The notes: generated by a model from the sequence alone, not told the origin. A DNA stretch of 19,971 bases from Chthoniobacterales bacterium (GCA_021733705.1 JAIPKF010000008.1:1-19971), one strand, 5' to 3'; numbered from the stretch's first letter, positions 1-8,566 are shown. A program made the numbers and translations.

Positions 1-1087
1 TACCGCGTACGATGGAATCATCTACAACAACAACCCTCTTTCCTTGGACAGCAGAGCCAATAAGATTGAGTTTAACGCGCACACTAAAATCACGCACAAG
101 CTGAGTTGGCTGAATAAAAGTACGTCCGATATAATGGTTGCGAACAAAAGCAGGTTCATAAGGAATTTTTAATTCCTCTGAAAATCCCAATGCTGCATAG
201 ATCCCTGAATCAGGAATTGGAACAATAATATCAGCTTCGACTGGATGCTGCCGTGCTAATTCTTGCCCCATACGCACACGTGCTTGGCTAACATTGACAT
301 TCCGAAGATTACTATCAGGACGAGCAAAATAGACATATTCGAAAATACAAAATGATTCTCGGCTGCTTTTAAAAGGAAATTCAGAGTGCAGGCCTGATTC
401 ATTGATAATGAGGGCCTCTCCTGGCTCCACATCACGCACAAAGCGTGCTCCAATGAGATCAAAGGCGCATGTCTCTGAGGCTAAAACCCAAGCATCATCA
501 AGCTTTCCAAGCGACAGAGGACGAAACCCGTGAGGGTCACGAACTCCAATAATCTCTTTTTCCCCCATAATAACGATGGAAAAAGCTCCCTCGAGCTCAC
601 GGAGTGCTGCAAGTGGGTTCATCTTTTCTGAGGAGGCTCCGGGTTGAGCCAAAAGATGAAGGATAATTTCACTATCGGAGGTAGCTTGAAAAATCGATCC
701 CTTCATTTCAAGTTCGATACGAAGTCGTGCCGCATTGACTAAATTTCCATTGTGAGCAATAGCAATTTGTCCACGAATCGTATCAGCACAGAGTGGTTGT
801 GCATTTAAGAGATTGCTAGATCCTGTCGTCGAGTAGCGCACATGACCAATAGCATAGGAACCTTTGAGTTGATCGATCTCTTCTTCTTTAAAAACTTGAG
901 AGACAAGCCCCATATTCTTAACACTTTGAAAAGAAGCTTTATTTCCTGCATGTGTAACGATTCCGGCGCTCTCCTGTCCACGATGTTGCAAAGCAAAAAG
1001 GCCATAATAGGAGAGAAGTGCTGCATTAGGATGCCCATAAACAGCAAAAACACCACATTCATGTGAGGGATAGTCGGGAGAGGTCAA
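1..1087 (-). CDS. purF: Amidophosphoribosyltransferase, 5' part (cut by window edge)
   Basis: PurF makes 5-phosphoribosylamine from PRPP and glutamine, the first committed step of purine synthesis, in the cytoplasm. About 362 N-terminal residues are visible. They include HECGVFAVYG with the nucleophilic Cys of the class II glutamine amidotransferase domain, LQHRGQES, the AHNGNLVN motif, EYVYFARPDS, and the start of the PRPP loop (VVVVDDSIVRG) at the window edge. No ATG lies in frame between the upstream stop (TAA at 1112-1114) and the Cys. The best start is the TTG at 1085-1087, which gives a ten-residue propeptide before the Cys, close to the leader removed in Bacillus-type PurF. ATT codons further upstream are the alternative. 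The gene lies 83 bases downstream of the permease gene on the same strand. Identity is very sure; the start is uncertain. Confidence 0.96.
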   Translation of the reverse strand, partial: MTSPDYPSHECGVFAVYGHPNAALLSYYGLFALQHRGQESAGIVTHAGNKASFQSVKNMGLVSQVFKEEEIDQLKGSYAIGHVRYSTTGSSNLLNAQPLCADTIRGQIAIAHNGNLVNAARLRIELEMKGSIFQATSDSEIILHLLAQPGASSEKMNPLAALRELEGAFSIVIMGEKEIIGVRDPHGFRPLSLGKLDDAWVLASETCAFDLIGARFVRDVEPGEALIINESGLHSEFPFKSSRESFCIFEYVYFARPDSNLRNVNVSQARVRMGQELARQHPVEADIIVPIPDSGIYAALGFSEELKIPYEPAFVRNHYIGRTFIQPTQLVRDFSVRVKLNLIGSAVQGKRVVVVDDSIVRG

Positions 1088-1169
1088 AATGTCTTCAATG
1101 ATTAAAATAATTTATCCTAAAAACGTGAATGTAAAGGGGAGGATTACTGCTCTTTTCCTAATTTCACTA

Positions 1170-2660
1170 TCATTCATCCTCAAGAGAGAGCCCTTCAGTT
1201 TTATATTTTTTACAGAACTGAACAAAACGCCTGCTCGTAATAAGAACATAAAAAAATAGTGATATCACTCCTACATAGATGAGATTTTGATAGAGATAGA
1301 TCATTCCCAAGTAAATCATAAAAGGAGCAATGAGGCCCAAGAGAATCATAAAATTAGTTTTCTTAGTCAATTGCACACCTCCATATATCACCATGAGAAC
1401 AATCAATGATAAAATCATCATTAAGAAATCATGAATAGGAAGAGTCGTCATAATGAGTCCAAGGGTGACAAAAACAGCAGCTCCATAAATACGCGTATTT
1501 GGTTTAATGGCTCCCATGCTGATAGGAGCAGCCATATAACCGAGAAGATTGTATCCTGTAACAACGACCATGAGTGATGACCAACTCTCTGCATTCCACA
1601 AAACAACAGCAATCATTACCCAATTAATGAGCAACGAACGTCTACAAAGATTATAGATAGGATTGAGTTTGCTTATTGTCCATTTCGGCATCTGTCCCTC
1701 AGCAGCCATTGCATAAAACATCCGAGAAGATCCCCCAAGATAAGCATATCCTGTTCCTGAAGGGCTAATGACACTGTCTGCCATCAATAAAATCATTAGG
1801 ACATTGAGCCCCAGAAGCATTGCTAAATTAACTAAAGGGGAATGAAAATTCAAAGAACTCCATCCCGCTTGCAACATTTCATGAGGCACCGCCCCCATAA
1901 ATGCAAATTGCAATGCCATATAAACAAACATAACCACCACAATTGAAAGAATAATGGAGAGTGGAACATTTCTTTTTGGTTTCTCAATTTCACTTGCAAA
2001 GGCAACTGCAAGTTGAAAACCGTTAAACGAATAAATAAGTCCGGCCCCCACTATAGCACTCAGAGCTGACCCTGCTGTATAAAGATGATTGGAAGGTAAA
2101 TCAAAATTACTTTTATCAAATCGCGCCAAAATAAAGAGAGCAATAGTAAAAAGTGGAGTGATAATTTTTAATGCTGTAACGATATTATTAACTCTGGCAA
2201 GCAGTTTAATTCCGTAAAAATTGACAATTAAGTATAAAAATAAAATACCCAAAGCGAATAATTTTCCGTAAAAAGTGAGCCCATGATCATCCATGAGATT
2301 ACTATTTTTAAGAGCAGCGGATAAATATTGTGTAGTAGCCTGTGCTTCAGTGGCAACACAAACCATAATGCCAAACCAATTAGCAAAGGCAAAAGGCATT
2401 CCAAAGATGGAATTATGTGACAAAGCACTCGAACGAGTGGTGGCACCACGGACCGGATAAACAGCAACTACTTGGGCCAAACAAAGTCCTACCGGCATTA
2501 CTAAAAGGGCTGCTAATACCCATGCAATAAAAGAATAATTTCCAGCAAGCTGAGCATTGAGCTGAGCACTAAAAAGCCAGCCAGAACCGACCATTGCTGT
2601 GGCACTTAATGCAGTGGCACTAAAAAGAGAAATTTTTTTCTTGTTCGATTTTTCATTCAT
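1170..2660 (-). CDS. APC superfamily amino acid permease
   Basis: A 496-residue integral inner-membrane transporter of the amino acid-polyamine-organocation family, presumably a proton-coupled amino acid symporter. The N-terminus carries the family signature around residues 18-32 (SATAMVGSGWLFSAQ), the conserved unwound first helix that binds the substrate backbone. About twelve hydrophobic segments follow, and the E-I-E-K-P-K-R-N loop around residues 225-235 is typical of the family. The C-terminus is a short charged tail (LSLEDE). The overall type resembles the aspartate/glutamate-permease-like branch common in intracellular bacteria, but the substrate cannot be read from sequence. It lies 39 bases downstream of topB on the same strand, so co-transcription is possible. 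No clear ribosome binding site precedes the ATG. Confidence 0.9.
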   Translation of the reverse strand: MNEKSNKKKISLFSATALSATAMVGSGWLFSAQLNAQLAGNYSFIAWVLAALLVMPVGLCLAQVVAVYPVRGATTRSSALSHNSIFGMPFAFANWFGIMVCVATEAQATTQYLSAALKNSNLMDDHGLTFYGKLFALGILFLYLIVNFYGIKLLARVNNIVTALKIITPLFTIALFILARFDKSNFDLPSNHLYTAGSALSAIVGAGLIYSFNGFQLAVAFASEIEKPKRNVPLSIILSIVVVMFVYMALQFAFMGAVPHEMLQAGWSSLNFHSPLVNLAMLLGLNVLMILLMADSVISPSGTGYAYLGGSSRMFYAMAAEGQMPKWTISKLNPIYNLCRRSLLINWVMIAVVLWNAESWSSLMVVVTGYNLLGYMAAPISMGAIKPNTRIYGAAVFVTLGLIMTTLPIHDFLMMILSLIVLMVIYGGVQLTKKTNFMILLGLIAPFMIYLGMIYLYQNLIYVGVISLFFYVLITSRRFVQFCKKYKTEGLSLEDE

Positions 2661-2699
2661 AAAAGTAACAATGGTGGGATGTAAATTCCGAATGTGATT

Positions 2700-5231
2700 T
2701 TATTTTTTCTTATTCGAAGCTTTTGTTGTTTTTGTTGAACGAGGTATTTTTTTTTCTCCTTTTTCCTGACGTGGTTCAAATTCAAAACTAACCTTACTCC
2801 CATCAAGCTTTAGATAAGCAGAAAATTTCCGTCCTTTTTTGGAAACGAATCCTGGAATAAGTTCTGTTTTTCCTTTTTCAAGTAATTTTGACACTTGCTC
2901 CTGTTGAATCTCGCGCTGAAGAATGATTTTACCGACACGGAAAGCACAACGATCCTCTTTTTCTAAAGAGCGCTCACACACATAAGCATTCATTCCGCTG
3001 CGTACAACCCCTTTTTTGCAAACAGGACATGCTCCTATAGGTACTGCACTACGAAGAGTTTCTAGAGCAACAGGATCATCTTCTCGTTCACCAAAAGAAA
3101 ATTTTGTTTTCCCTTCCTCATCTAGAAGAATCGTAGCTGCGAAGAGCTTTCCAAAACGACTTCGAAACCCTTCGAGAGGACCTACTTGTTTTTTTTGAAG
3201 TAGTTCTTGAACTTCATCACGATCGAATGGACGACTTGCTACCGATTTCCAAACACTTAAACCGCAACCACGACATTTGAACTGCCGTATATTTTCCTTA
3301 AAAGGGCCTTTGCCGCAAAGAGGACATAACACCTCAAGATCAGGAAAAACTCCTGTATCGGCGTCATCATGAAATCCTTTAGCTTTTTCAATAATATCAC
3401 AGGTAAATGCTCGTATCTCTTTCATGAACTCGGAGCGTTGAATTGTACCTGCTTCCATTCCTTTGAGTTTGAATTCCCATTCACCCGTCATTTCAGGAGA
3501 GGTGAGTACGGCAATTCCCATATGACGCAATAGATTGATCAAAGCCATTCCCTTACTAGTAGGAGTGAGATCACGCCCTTCACGAAGTAAATAACAATCT
3601 AATAGGAGACCTTCAATAATAGCTGCACGAGTTGCAGGTGTTCCTAAACCACGTAGACTCATCGCCTCACGCAACTCTTCATCCTCTACAAATTTTCCAG
3701 CTCCTTCCATAGCACTCAGTAATGTTGCTTCTGTAAACCGTGCTGGAGGACGTGTCTGAGCCTCACGCATGGAGATATTCCTAGTAGAAGCAGGTTCTAA
3801 TTTTCCTTCATGAGAAGCAACAGCCACGAGCGTTTTATCTTGATTTCCCTCCTCTGATTCAAGCTTCTTCCCGTAGACAACAAGCCAACCTGGATCAGTA
3901 AGAATTTTCCCTTCACTTTTAAAATGCTCCCCTTCCACTGTTGTAATGCGTGTGGTCACATCAAAACGAGCAGGAGGATAAAAAACGGCCACGAGTCGCT
4001 GAGCCACCATCTGATAGAGCTTCGCCTCCATTTCATCCAGTTTACTCGTGGATGCCCCTGTAGGAATAATAGCGTGGTGATCTGAAACTTTCTTGTTATT
4101 AAAAACTTTCCCTGTCTTCACGAGCCATCCTTTTTCTATAAGGAGAGCAGCATGACCATGGAGTTCGCGATCTTCTAATTTTTCTAATGCTCTTCGTACC
4201 GCTGGAATTGTATCTTCAGGAAGATAACGAGAATCGGTACGAGGATAGGTTAGCACTTTGTGATGTTCGTAAAGACGTTGTGCCAGCTGTAGAGTTCTCT
4301 TGGCACTGAGCCCAAAACGACTGTTGGCTTCTCGTTGTAATGTTGTCAAATCATAGAGCAATGGCGATGCTTGTGAGGTTGCTTTTTTTTGTTCTTCGAT
4401 CGATCCAGTTTTTCCTTGGCATTTAGCACAGATCTGCTCGGCTTTACTTTTCTCCCAGAGGCGTTCTGGCTTTCCATCTTCCTCTCTCCCTTTTTTAAAA
4501 TCAGGATCAAACCAGCGTCCTTCATAGCATCCTGCCTGCACCTCAAATTCTCCATGAACTTCAAAATACGTCTTCGGTTCAAAAGCACGTATACGCTCTT
4601 CTCGCTCCACTAGAATCGCTAGTGTAGGTGTCTGTACACGCCCCACTGGAGTGAGCTGAAAACCTCCACCTCCTGAATTTAAAGCTGTTAAAGCACGTGT
4701 GCTATTAATTCCCACAAGCCAATCGCTCTCCGCGCGACAGAGCGCAGCATCAGCTAAATATTCCATTTCCTTGGCTTGACGTAAGTGCACAAATCCTTCA
4801 CGGATTGCCTCTGGGGTCATCGATTGAAGCCATAAGCGTTGTACAGGCTTTTTTATGCAAGAAAGCTGTATGATGTTATGAAAAATGAGTTCTCCTTCTC
4901 TTCCTGCATCACAAGCATTGATCACAGAAATAACATCGGGGCGTTTTAATAATTTTTTAACCAATGCAAAACGATCAGCAGAGCGAGCGATCGGTTTTAA
5001 ATCAAATGCTTCAGGAAGAATAGGGAGTGTTGCTAAGCCCCATGGAATCCCTTTTCCTTTGGTCATTGAACTTGGCAAACAGAGCTCTACTAAATGACCT
5101 ACAGCAGAGGTGATAAGATAATTATTCACCTCAAAAAAATCGATTCTACCAGCCTTAACTTTACCACCAAGAGCTCTTGTTAAGTCAGCTGCAACACTCG
5201 GTTTTTCTGCAATAACAAGAATTTTTGACAT
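2700..5231 (-). CDS. topB: DNA topoisomerase III (type IA)
   Basis: An 843-residue type IA topoisomerase that cuts and passes single DNA strands, relaxing and decatenating DNA. The Toprim domain starts at the N-terminus (KILVIAEKPSVA) and contains the acidic metal motif DAGREGE near residue 107. The catalytic tyrosine is Tyr329 in TYPRTDSRYL. The C-terminal quarter adds a four-cysteine zinc-finger-like module (CPLCGKG...CRGCG), a second Cys cluster (CPVCKKG...C...C) and a Lys-rich tail, making the protein longer than the roughly 650-residue E. coli TopB. The DAGREGE form is the one used by Bacillus-type TopB. It begins with ATG, with no obvious Shine-Dalgarno, beside a 328-base gap that must hold its promoter. 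Gene identity is very sure. Confidence 0.97.
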   Translation of the reverse strand: MSKILVIAEKPSVAADLTRALGGKVKAGRIDFFEVNNYLITSAVGHLVELCLPSSMTKGKGIPWGLATLPILPEAFDLKPIARSADRFALVKKLLKRPDVISVINACDAGREGELIFHNIIQLSCIKKPVQRLWLQSMTPEAIREGFVHLRQAKEMEYLADAALCRAESDWLVGINSTRALTALNSGGGGFQLTPVGRVQTPTLAILVEREERIRAFEPKTYFEVHGEFEVQAGCYEGRWFDPDFKKGREEDGKPERLWEKSKAEQICAKCQGKTGSIEEQKKATSQASPLLYDLTTLQREANSRFGLSAKRTLQLAQRLYEHHKVLTYPRTDSRYLPEDTIPAVRRALEKLEDRELHGHAALLIEKGWLVKTGKVFNNKKVSDHHAIIPTGASTSKLDEMEAKLYQMVAQRLVAVFYPPARFDVTTRITTVEGEHFKSEGKILTDPGWLVVYGKKLESEEGNQDKTLVAVASHEGKLEPASTRNISMREAQTRPPARFTEATLLSAMEGAGKFVEDEELREAMSLRGLGTPATRAAIIEGLLLDCYLLREGRDLTPTSKGMALINLLRHMGIAVLTSPEMTGEWEFKLKGMEAGTIQRSEFMKEIRAFTCDIIEKAKGFHDDADTGVFPDLEVLCPLCGKGPFKENIRQFKCRGCGLSVWKSVASRPFDRDEVQELLQKKQVGPLEGFRSRFGKLFAATILLDEEGKTKFSFGEREDDPVALETLRSAVPIGACPVCKKGVVRSGMNAYVCERSLEKEDRCAFRVGKIILQREIQQEQVSKLLEKGKTELIPGFVSKKGRKFSAYLKLDGSKVSFEFEPRQEKGEKKIPRSTKTTKASNKKK

Positions 5232-5559
5232 GAATTTGAAGTAGGGCTTTCGTTTCTATTAATACTATACCTCTCACGATTGAATTTTAGGTTACCAAAG
5301 GATTGGAACACTCATCGATCACATGAGCACAACTCAGCAAGTTAATACAACTATACAGAAATGACTGAAAATTCATCTGAAAATGATATAAAGGCTGGAG
5401 GCTAGTAGAAATCTATAAGGAGAAGCAATTTTAATCTTTCCACTTTTCATTGTTCTTTCTTACTAGGGATTATCATTGTTAAATTAGAAAATAATAAGAA
5501 GTCACATCAGATTTTTCTAAATGTGTCCTCAGTAATAGATTCTGTTTAAAGCCTTCGCT
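5232..5559. other. Divergent intergenic region, no gene seen
   Basis: This AT-rich stretch separates topB (minus) from the 328-residue protein (plus), so it should hold both promoters. A TATAGT-like box for topB lies at 5264-5269 (minus), without a good -35. An AAGGAG at 5417-5422 looks like a ribosome binding site but no start codon follows at a usable distance. The longest ATG-started frame I checked on the plus strand is 13 codons. No convincing RNA gene or repeat was seen. Confidence 0.5.
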
Positions 5560-6546
5560 ATGGAACCGTCACTACGAGATGCTTATTTAGAGAGACCTCA
5601 CTATGAACGTGATCTTCTTTTAAAGAAAAACAACCCCTATCCTGAAATAGCTGCGCTCTGGGAAAAAGCTGCTCATGCCTTAACCCTCTATAAAAAAAAT
5701 TCTGAATTTTTTTCAAAGCATCACCCCATCGATACATTTCCACTAGAGTTAAGTTTAGAGGAAAAGTTTTCTATAGCTAAGTTAGTCACATGCTACGCTA
5801 CCCAATCAATAAAAGTAATCGCATCCGGTAATACTGCAGCTGCGATCCAAATACATCAGGCTATTCAGAGTATTCAAAGAGCAGCTCACTGCTATGAATA
5901 CTGGACATCTCGTGCCAATAAAGAGGCGATACATTTTTATACAATCAAAGAAAATGATCTCCTAGAGATGGTAAAGATGTACCGTTTCAAGCAACTGGAA
6001 GCAGAGACTCAAGGGAATCCTGTTTTAGCCCAACAATGGGCTGAGGCAGCATGCCTCGCTCAAGATGCAGAAGCACACGTAAAGAAAATATCTCTCCTTG
6101 TTGCCACGAAGGATAAACCCTCTAGCATTTATTCCTTTCTCTTTGCTGCTTACTGGGCAAAAGAAGCATCCCTGAGTAGAGCTCACGTTGCGGAGTTAAT
6201 TGCTAAAAAAGAAAAAAAAGAGGCTCATCAAGCAGAGCTTGTTGCCTTGGGATTAGAAAAAGCTTCAACCTATCGCTCCAAAGCAGCAAAAAAAGAGCTC
6301 CAGAAAGCGACAACATCTTCGCATTACTGGACAATGGCTGCTTATTGGGCTTCTTGGTATTCTACTTGTTTAAAGAAAGAGAACCCTGGTTTAAAAAAAG
6401 GGTGGAAGTTAGCAGAAAAAATCATGAAGGCTTATGTAGAGACTGCTAAATATAATCAATCAACCACACCCCTTAGAATCTTTTGGAAAAACTTTTGGGT
6501 TCGAAAAGCACTCCATAGAGAGCGAGAAATTAAAATTCTTTTTTAA
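5560..6546 (+). CDS. Ala/aromatic-rich helical repeat protein, function unknown
   Basis: I do not recognise this 328-residue protein. It is soluble-looking, very rich in Ala, Lys, Trp and Tyr, with no signal peptide or membrane segment, and should be almost wholly alpha-helical. A degenerate motif recurs: LWEKAAHAL near the start, GNTAAAIQIHQAI with RAAHCYEYW, GNPVLAQQWAEAA, FAAYWAKEAS, and HYWTMAAYWASWY near the C-terminus. The spacing suggests imperfect helical-hairpin repeats, TPR-like in feel though not a clear TPR. The ATG has no ribosome binding site. The TAA stop directly abuts a mobile-type repeat at 6546. It shares a strand with the glycosyltransferase-like gene and the type III chaperone gene. 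That makes a secreted or chaperone-partner role conceivable, but this is only inference. Confidence 0.75.
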   Translation: MEPSLRDAYLERPHYERDLLLKKNNPYPEIAALWEKAAHALTLYKKNSEFFSKHHPIDTFPLELSLEEKFSIAKLVTCYATQSIKVIASGNTAAAIQIHQAIQSIQRAAHCYEYWTSRANKEAIHFYTIKENDLLEMVKMYRFKQLEAETQGNPVLAQQWAEAACLAQDAEAHVKKISLLVATKDKPSSIYSFLFAAYWAKEASLSRAHVAELIAKKEKKEAHQAELVALGLEKASTYRSKAAKKELQKATTSSHYWTMAAYWASWYSTCLKKENPGLKKGWKLAEKIMKAYVETAKYNQSTTPLRIFWKNFWVRKALHREREIKILF

Positions 6547-6722
6547 GCCGAATATTTCATACTAATCGTGAACAGGAGGCCGCGAAGGCTGATGGGGTAA
6601 GGCGAGCAATGAAGTCTGACGACCTTTGTGTACAAAGACACTGCCCGAGGAAGACTTTGAGATTAACGTAGCATCCACCGCTTCCAGGCTTCCACAATAA
6701 ATTAGCATTAAATATCAGGGCA
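6546..6722 (+). repeat. Interspersed structured element, copy A (full length)
   Basis: The left terminal repeat AGCCGAATATTTCATAC is at 6546-6562. The right end around GCATTAAATATCAGGG (6705-6720) is a decayed match to the right terminus of the copy at 18801-18979, and the two copies align along their length (177 against 179 bp). Internal stems: a 6595-6599 with 6642-6646 (GGGTA/TGCCC), b 6610-6617 with 6652-6659, c 6624-6628 with 6633-6637 (CTTTG/CAAAG, loop TGTA). The first base is the last base of the stop codon of the preceding gene. Its base composition is more GC-rich than the genes around it. Confidence 0.85.
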
Positions 6723-6743
6723 ACCTGTTCTACCATACTTGAG

Positions 6744-7760
6744 ATGCGTATTTCTTTTTTCATTCCTCCTGAATTTATTAGAAGCCAAGAAGCTAAACAA
6801 ATAGAAGCCTATCATACTAACAATAAGCTGAAAAATCATCTACCCCTTGGCACACAGGGTTCCTGGATATATCAAACTTGGAGTCTTCTTAATAAGGCAG
6901 GCCTTGCTTGTGAACTTCTATCAGAACCACCAGAGGAGGGGGTTCTCTTTGTGCATCCACATGAAAATAAAAGAATGAGCAGTGAGGGGGAACATATCGA
7001 TTTCCTTAATCATCCTGAACGTATTTCAAAAGATCTTTATATTATAGATGTAGTGGCTGACGAAAAGCCTCATCCCAGAGCCCCTCTTCATCTCATTCAA
7101 AACAAGGCCCACAGCAAGCTTCTACCAAATTCGCTTTTTATGCCACACTGGTCTGAACCCAACTTAATTCCTCGTGATTTAAAACGTGGTAGTCGCTTTG
7201 AAAATATAGCTTTTTTTGGGTATATCAGGAATCTTGCCTCGGAGCTTCTCTCTGAAGAATGGAGAGATCAACTAAGGCGAGCTACTGGACTTCATTTTAG
7301 CGTGGTTGATCCGTCATCGTGGAATGATTATAGTGAAATTGATGGAGTAATAGCTATTCGGGATTTTTCACGATCTGCTCATTTTCGCAAGCCTGCAACT
7401 AAGCTCTATAATGCATGGCTGGCTGGCGTTCCCTTTATTGGAGGAAGAGATTCTGCTTTCTCATCCGATGGTTGTCATGGTAAAAATTATCTTGCTGCTC
7501 ACTCCCTCTCCCAACTACTCAAACATCTCAAACGGCTCAAAGAGGATCAAAAATTTCGCTCCTATCTTGTCATGAACGGAACTCAAAAAAGCCTCTTCTT
7601 TAGTAGAGATGCTATCCTTCGATACTGGCTGCGATTAATTCAAGAAGTACTCCCTAACCGTCTCCTTGCCTGGCAGCAACAATCTCATTTAGAACGGCGA
7701 TTCCACTCATTATTCAATCGAACAATTTGTACTATGGAGCATCACCTTTTTAAAAAATAA
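6744..7760 (+). CDS. GT-B-like glycosyltransferase, probable
   Basis: A 338-residue protein with no signal peptide or membrane helix. The N-terminus starts with a hydrophobic strand (MRISFFIPPEF) as in Rossmann-type folds. Around residues 220-240 the segment FRKPATKLYNAWLAGVPFIGG, followed by RDSAF, resembles the nucleotide-sugar binding region of GT-B glycosyltransferases (Lys, then Asn-Ala-Trp-x-Ala-Gly-Val-Pro). The FENIAFFGYIRN segment near residue 150 fits the inter-domain region. Acceptor and donor cannot be predicted. It starts 21 bases after repeat copy A and ends 101 bases before the type III chaperone gene on the same strand. A role in surface glycan synthesis is the default reading; a secreted glycosyltransferase delivered with the chaperone is a speculative alternative. 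Confidence 0.65.
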   Translation: MRISFFIPPEFIRSQEAKQIEAYHTNNKLKNHLPLGTQGSWIYQTWSLLNKAGLACELLSEPPEEGVLFVHPHENKRMSSEGEHIDFLNHPERISKDLYIIDVVADEKPHPRAPLHLIQNKAHSKLLPNSLFMPHWSEPNLIPRDLKRGSRFENIAFFGYIRNLASELLSEEWRDQLRRATGLHFSVVDPSSWNDYSEIDGVIAIRDFSRSAHFRKPATKLYNAWLAGVPFIGGRDSAFSSDGCHGKNYLAAHSLSQLLKHLKRLKEDQKFRSYLVMNGTQKSLFFSRDAILRYWLRLIQEVLPNRLLAWQQQSHLERRFHSLFNRTICTMEHHLFKK

Positions 7761-7861
7761 AAAACACTCTTTTAACGCAGGGTATCTAAACCATATATTT
7801 GACCCTACAGCGTATTAAATTGAAAAAGGAAGGCTAATGATTATCGCCTAAAAGTCTCATT

Positions 7862-8377
7862 ATGATACCTTCACCCTACCTCTCTCTTCTCGAAGCACTC
7901 CGTGTTAGTTGTAAATTACCAGAATTCCCAAATCCGCTTCCTTCAACTCAACTCGATTTAGAGTTGGAAAACGGACCTACAGTTACTATCGATTTTGAAG
8001 AATCAGGCGAACTTGTGGTCATTTTTTCTCAAATTGGAACTTATTCTCCTGAGCAAGAATTAGAAGTTTTAAGAAAAATTGCAGAAGCTAATTTTCTCTG
8101 GACATCTAGTGGTGGAGCGACTCTGAGTGTTCGTCCTGAAATTCATACAGTCTACCTTGCATATCAAACACCTGCCTCCAGTTTAACTGGTCTCGACTTT
8201 ATTCAACGTGTTGAAAAATTCGTCGAGATCGTTCTTCAATGGCAGCACACTCTCTCTCAAGGCACTCTTGAAGAACCCCTCAATCAAGATACTAACGAAT
8301 CTTCTTTAAACCCAATAGAAGCAGAAAAAGAGACGGCGCTCCCCACGCCCGGCAGTAATAATTACATTCTGGAATAA
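7862..8377 (+). CDS. CesT-family type III secretion chaperone
   Basis: A small acidic 171-residue protein with the layout of class I type III secretion chaperones (CesT/SycE/Slc1 type). These proteins bind effectors as dimers in the cytoplasm and keep them competent for secretion. An N-terminal helix (LLEALRVSCKLPEF) is followed by strands around DLELENGPTVTIDFEESGE, the segment VVIFSQIGTYSPEQELEVLRKIAEANFLW, which matches the family's helix before the 'aN' motif, then GGATLSVRPEIHTVYLAYQTP and a C-terminal helix ending QWQHTL. The last 40 residues are a low-complexity acidic tail. It implies that the genome encodes a type III secretion apparatus, though none of its structural genes are in this window. 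The nearest same-strand gene is the glycosyltransferase-like protein. No clear ribosome binding site. Confidence 0.78.
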   Translation: MIPSPYLSLLEALRVSCKLPEFPNPLPSTQLDLELENGPTVTIDFEESGELVVIFSQIGTYSPEQELEVLRKIAEANFLWTSSGGATLSVRPEIHTVYLAYQTPASSLTGLDFIQRVEKFVEIVLQWQHTLSQGTLEEPLNQDTNESSLNPIEAEKETALPTPGSNNYILE

Positions 8378-8389
8378 ACACTCCCAACT

Positions 8390-8486
8390 AACCCGCATAT
8401 TTCATACTGATTTTGCTGCGGCTTGCAAACACCTGATGGATACTGCGTCAGCTTCGAATTGCTCCTCGGGCAGTATGAAACATAAT
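8390..8486 (-). repeat. Structured element, copy B1 (internally deleted, inverted)
   Basis: Read on the minus strand this is the right half of the element: TGCCCGAGGA, then ACGCAGTATCCATCAGG, ending at the right terminal repeat (ACCCGCATATTTCATAC on plus, 8390-8406). It is joined directly to a left-terminus-like TTTCATACTG (minus strand of 8471-8480). The plus-strand 10-mers TTTCATACTG (8400-8409) and CAGTATGAAA (8471-8480) are perfect inverted repeats. The join looks like a deletion across a shared CTG. Confidence 0.75.
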
Positions 8487-8541
8487 TCCTACTGATCGTG
8501 ACAAGGAGGTCGTGAAGCCAGATGGATGCTGCGTTAAATTT
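8481..8541 (+). repeat. Structured element, copy B2 (partial left end, rearranged)
   Basis: TACTGATCGTGACAAGGAGG and the following GTCGTGAAG match the left end of the full-length element. The next bases (CCAGATGGATGCTGCGTT) match the reverse complement of its right half. This is therefore a fragment with a left-plus/right-minus junction, lying head to head with copy B1 between the convergent chaperone and sufE-like genes. Confidence 0.65.
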
Positions 8542-8566
8542 TCCGTTTCCCTTCAGGTTATTAGGA

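Noticed and set aside
6557..6763. Open frame of 68 codons on the minus strand
   Set aside because: It lies across repeat copy A and the start of the glycosyltransferase-like gene; its sequence is explained by the element and the stems, and the other copies do not keep it open.
7781..7800. GGGTATCTAAA shared with 10273-10283
   Set aside because: The match is 11 bases with no similarity outside it and no shared context; likely chance.
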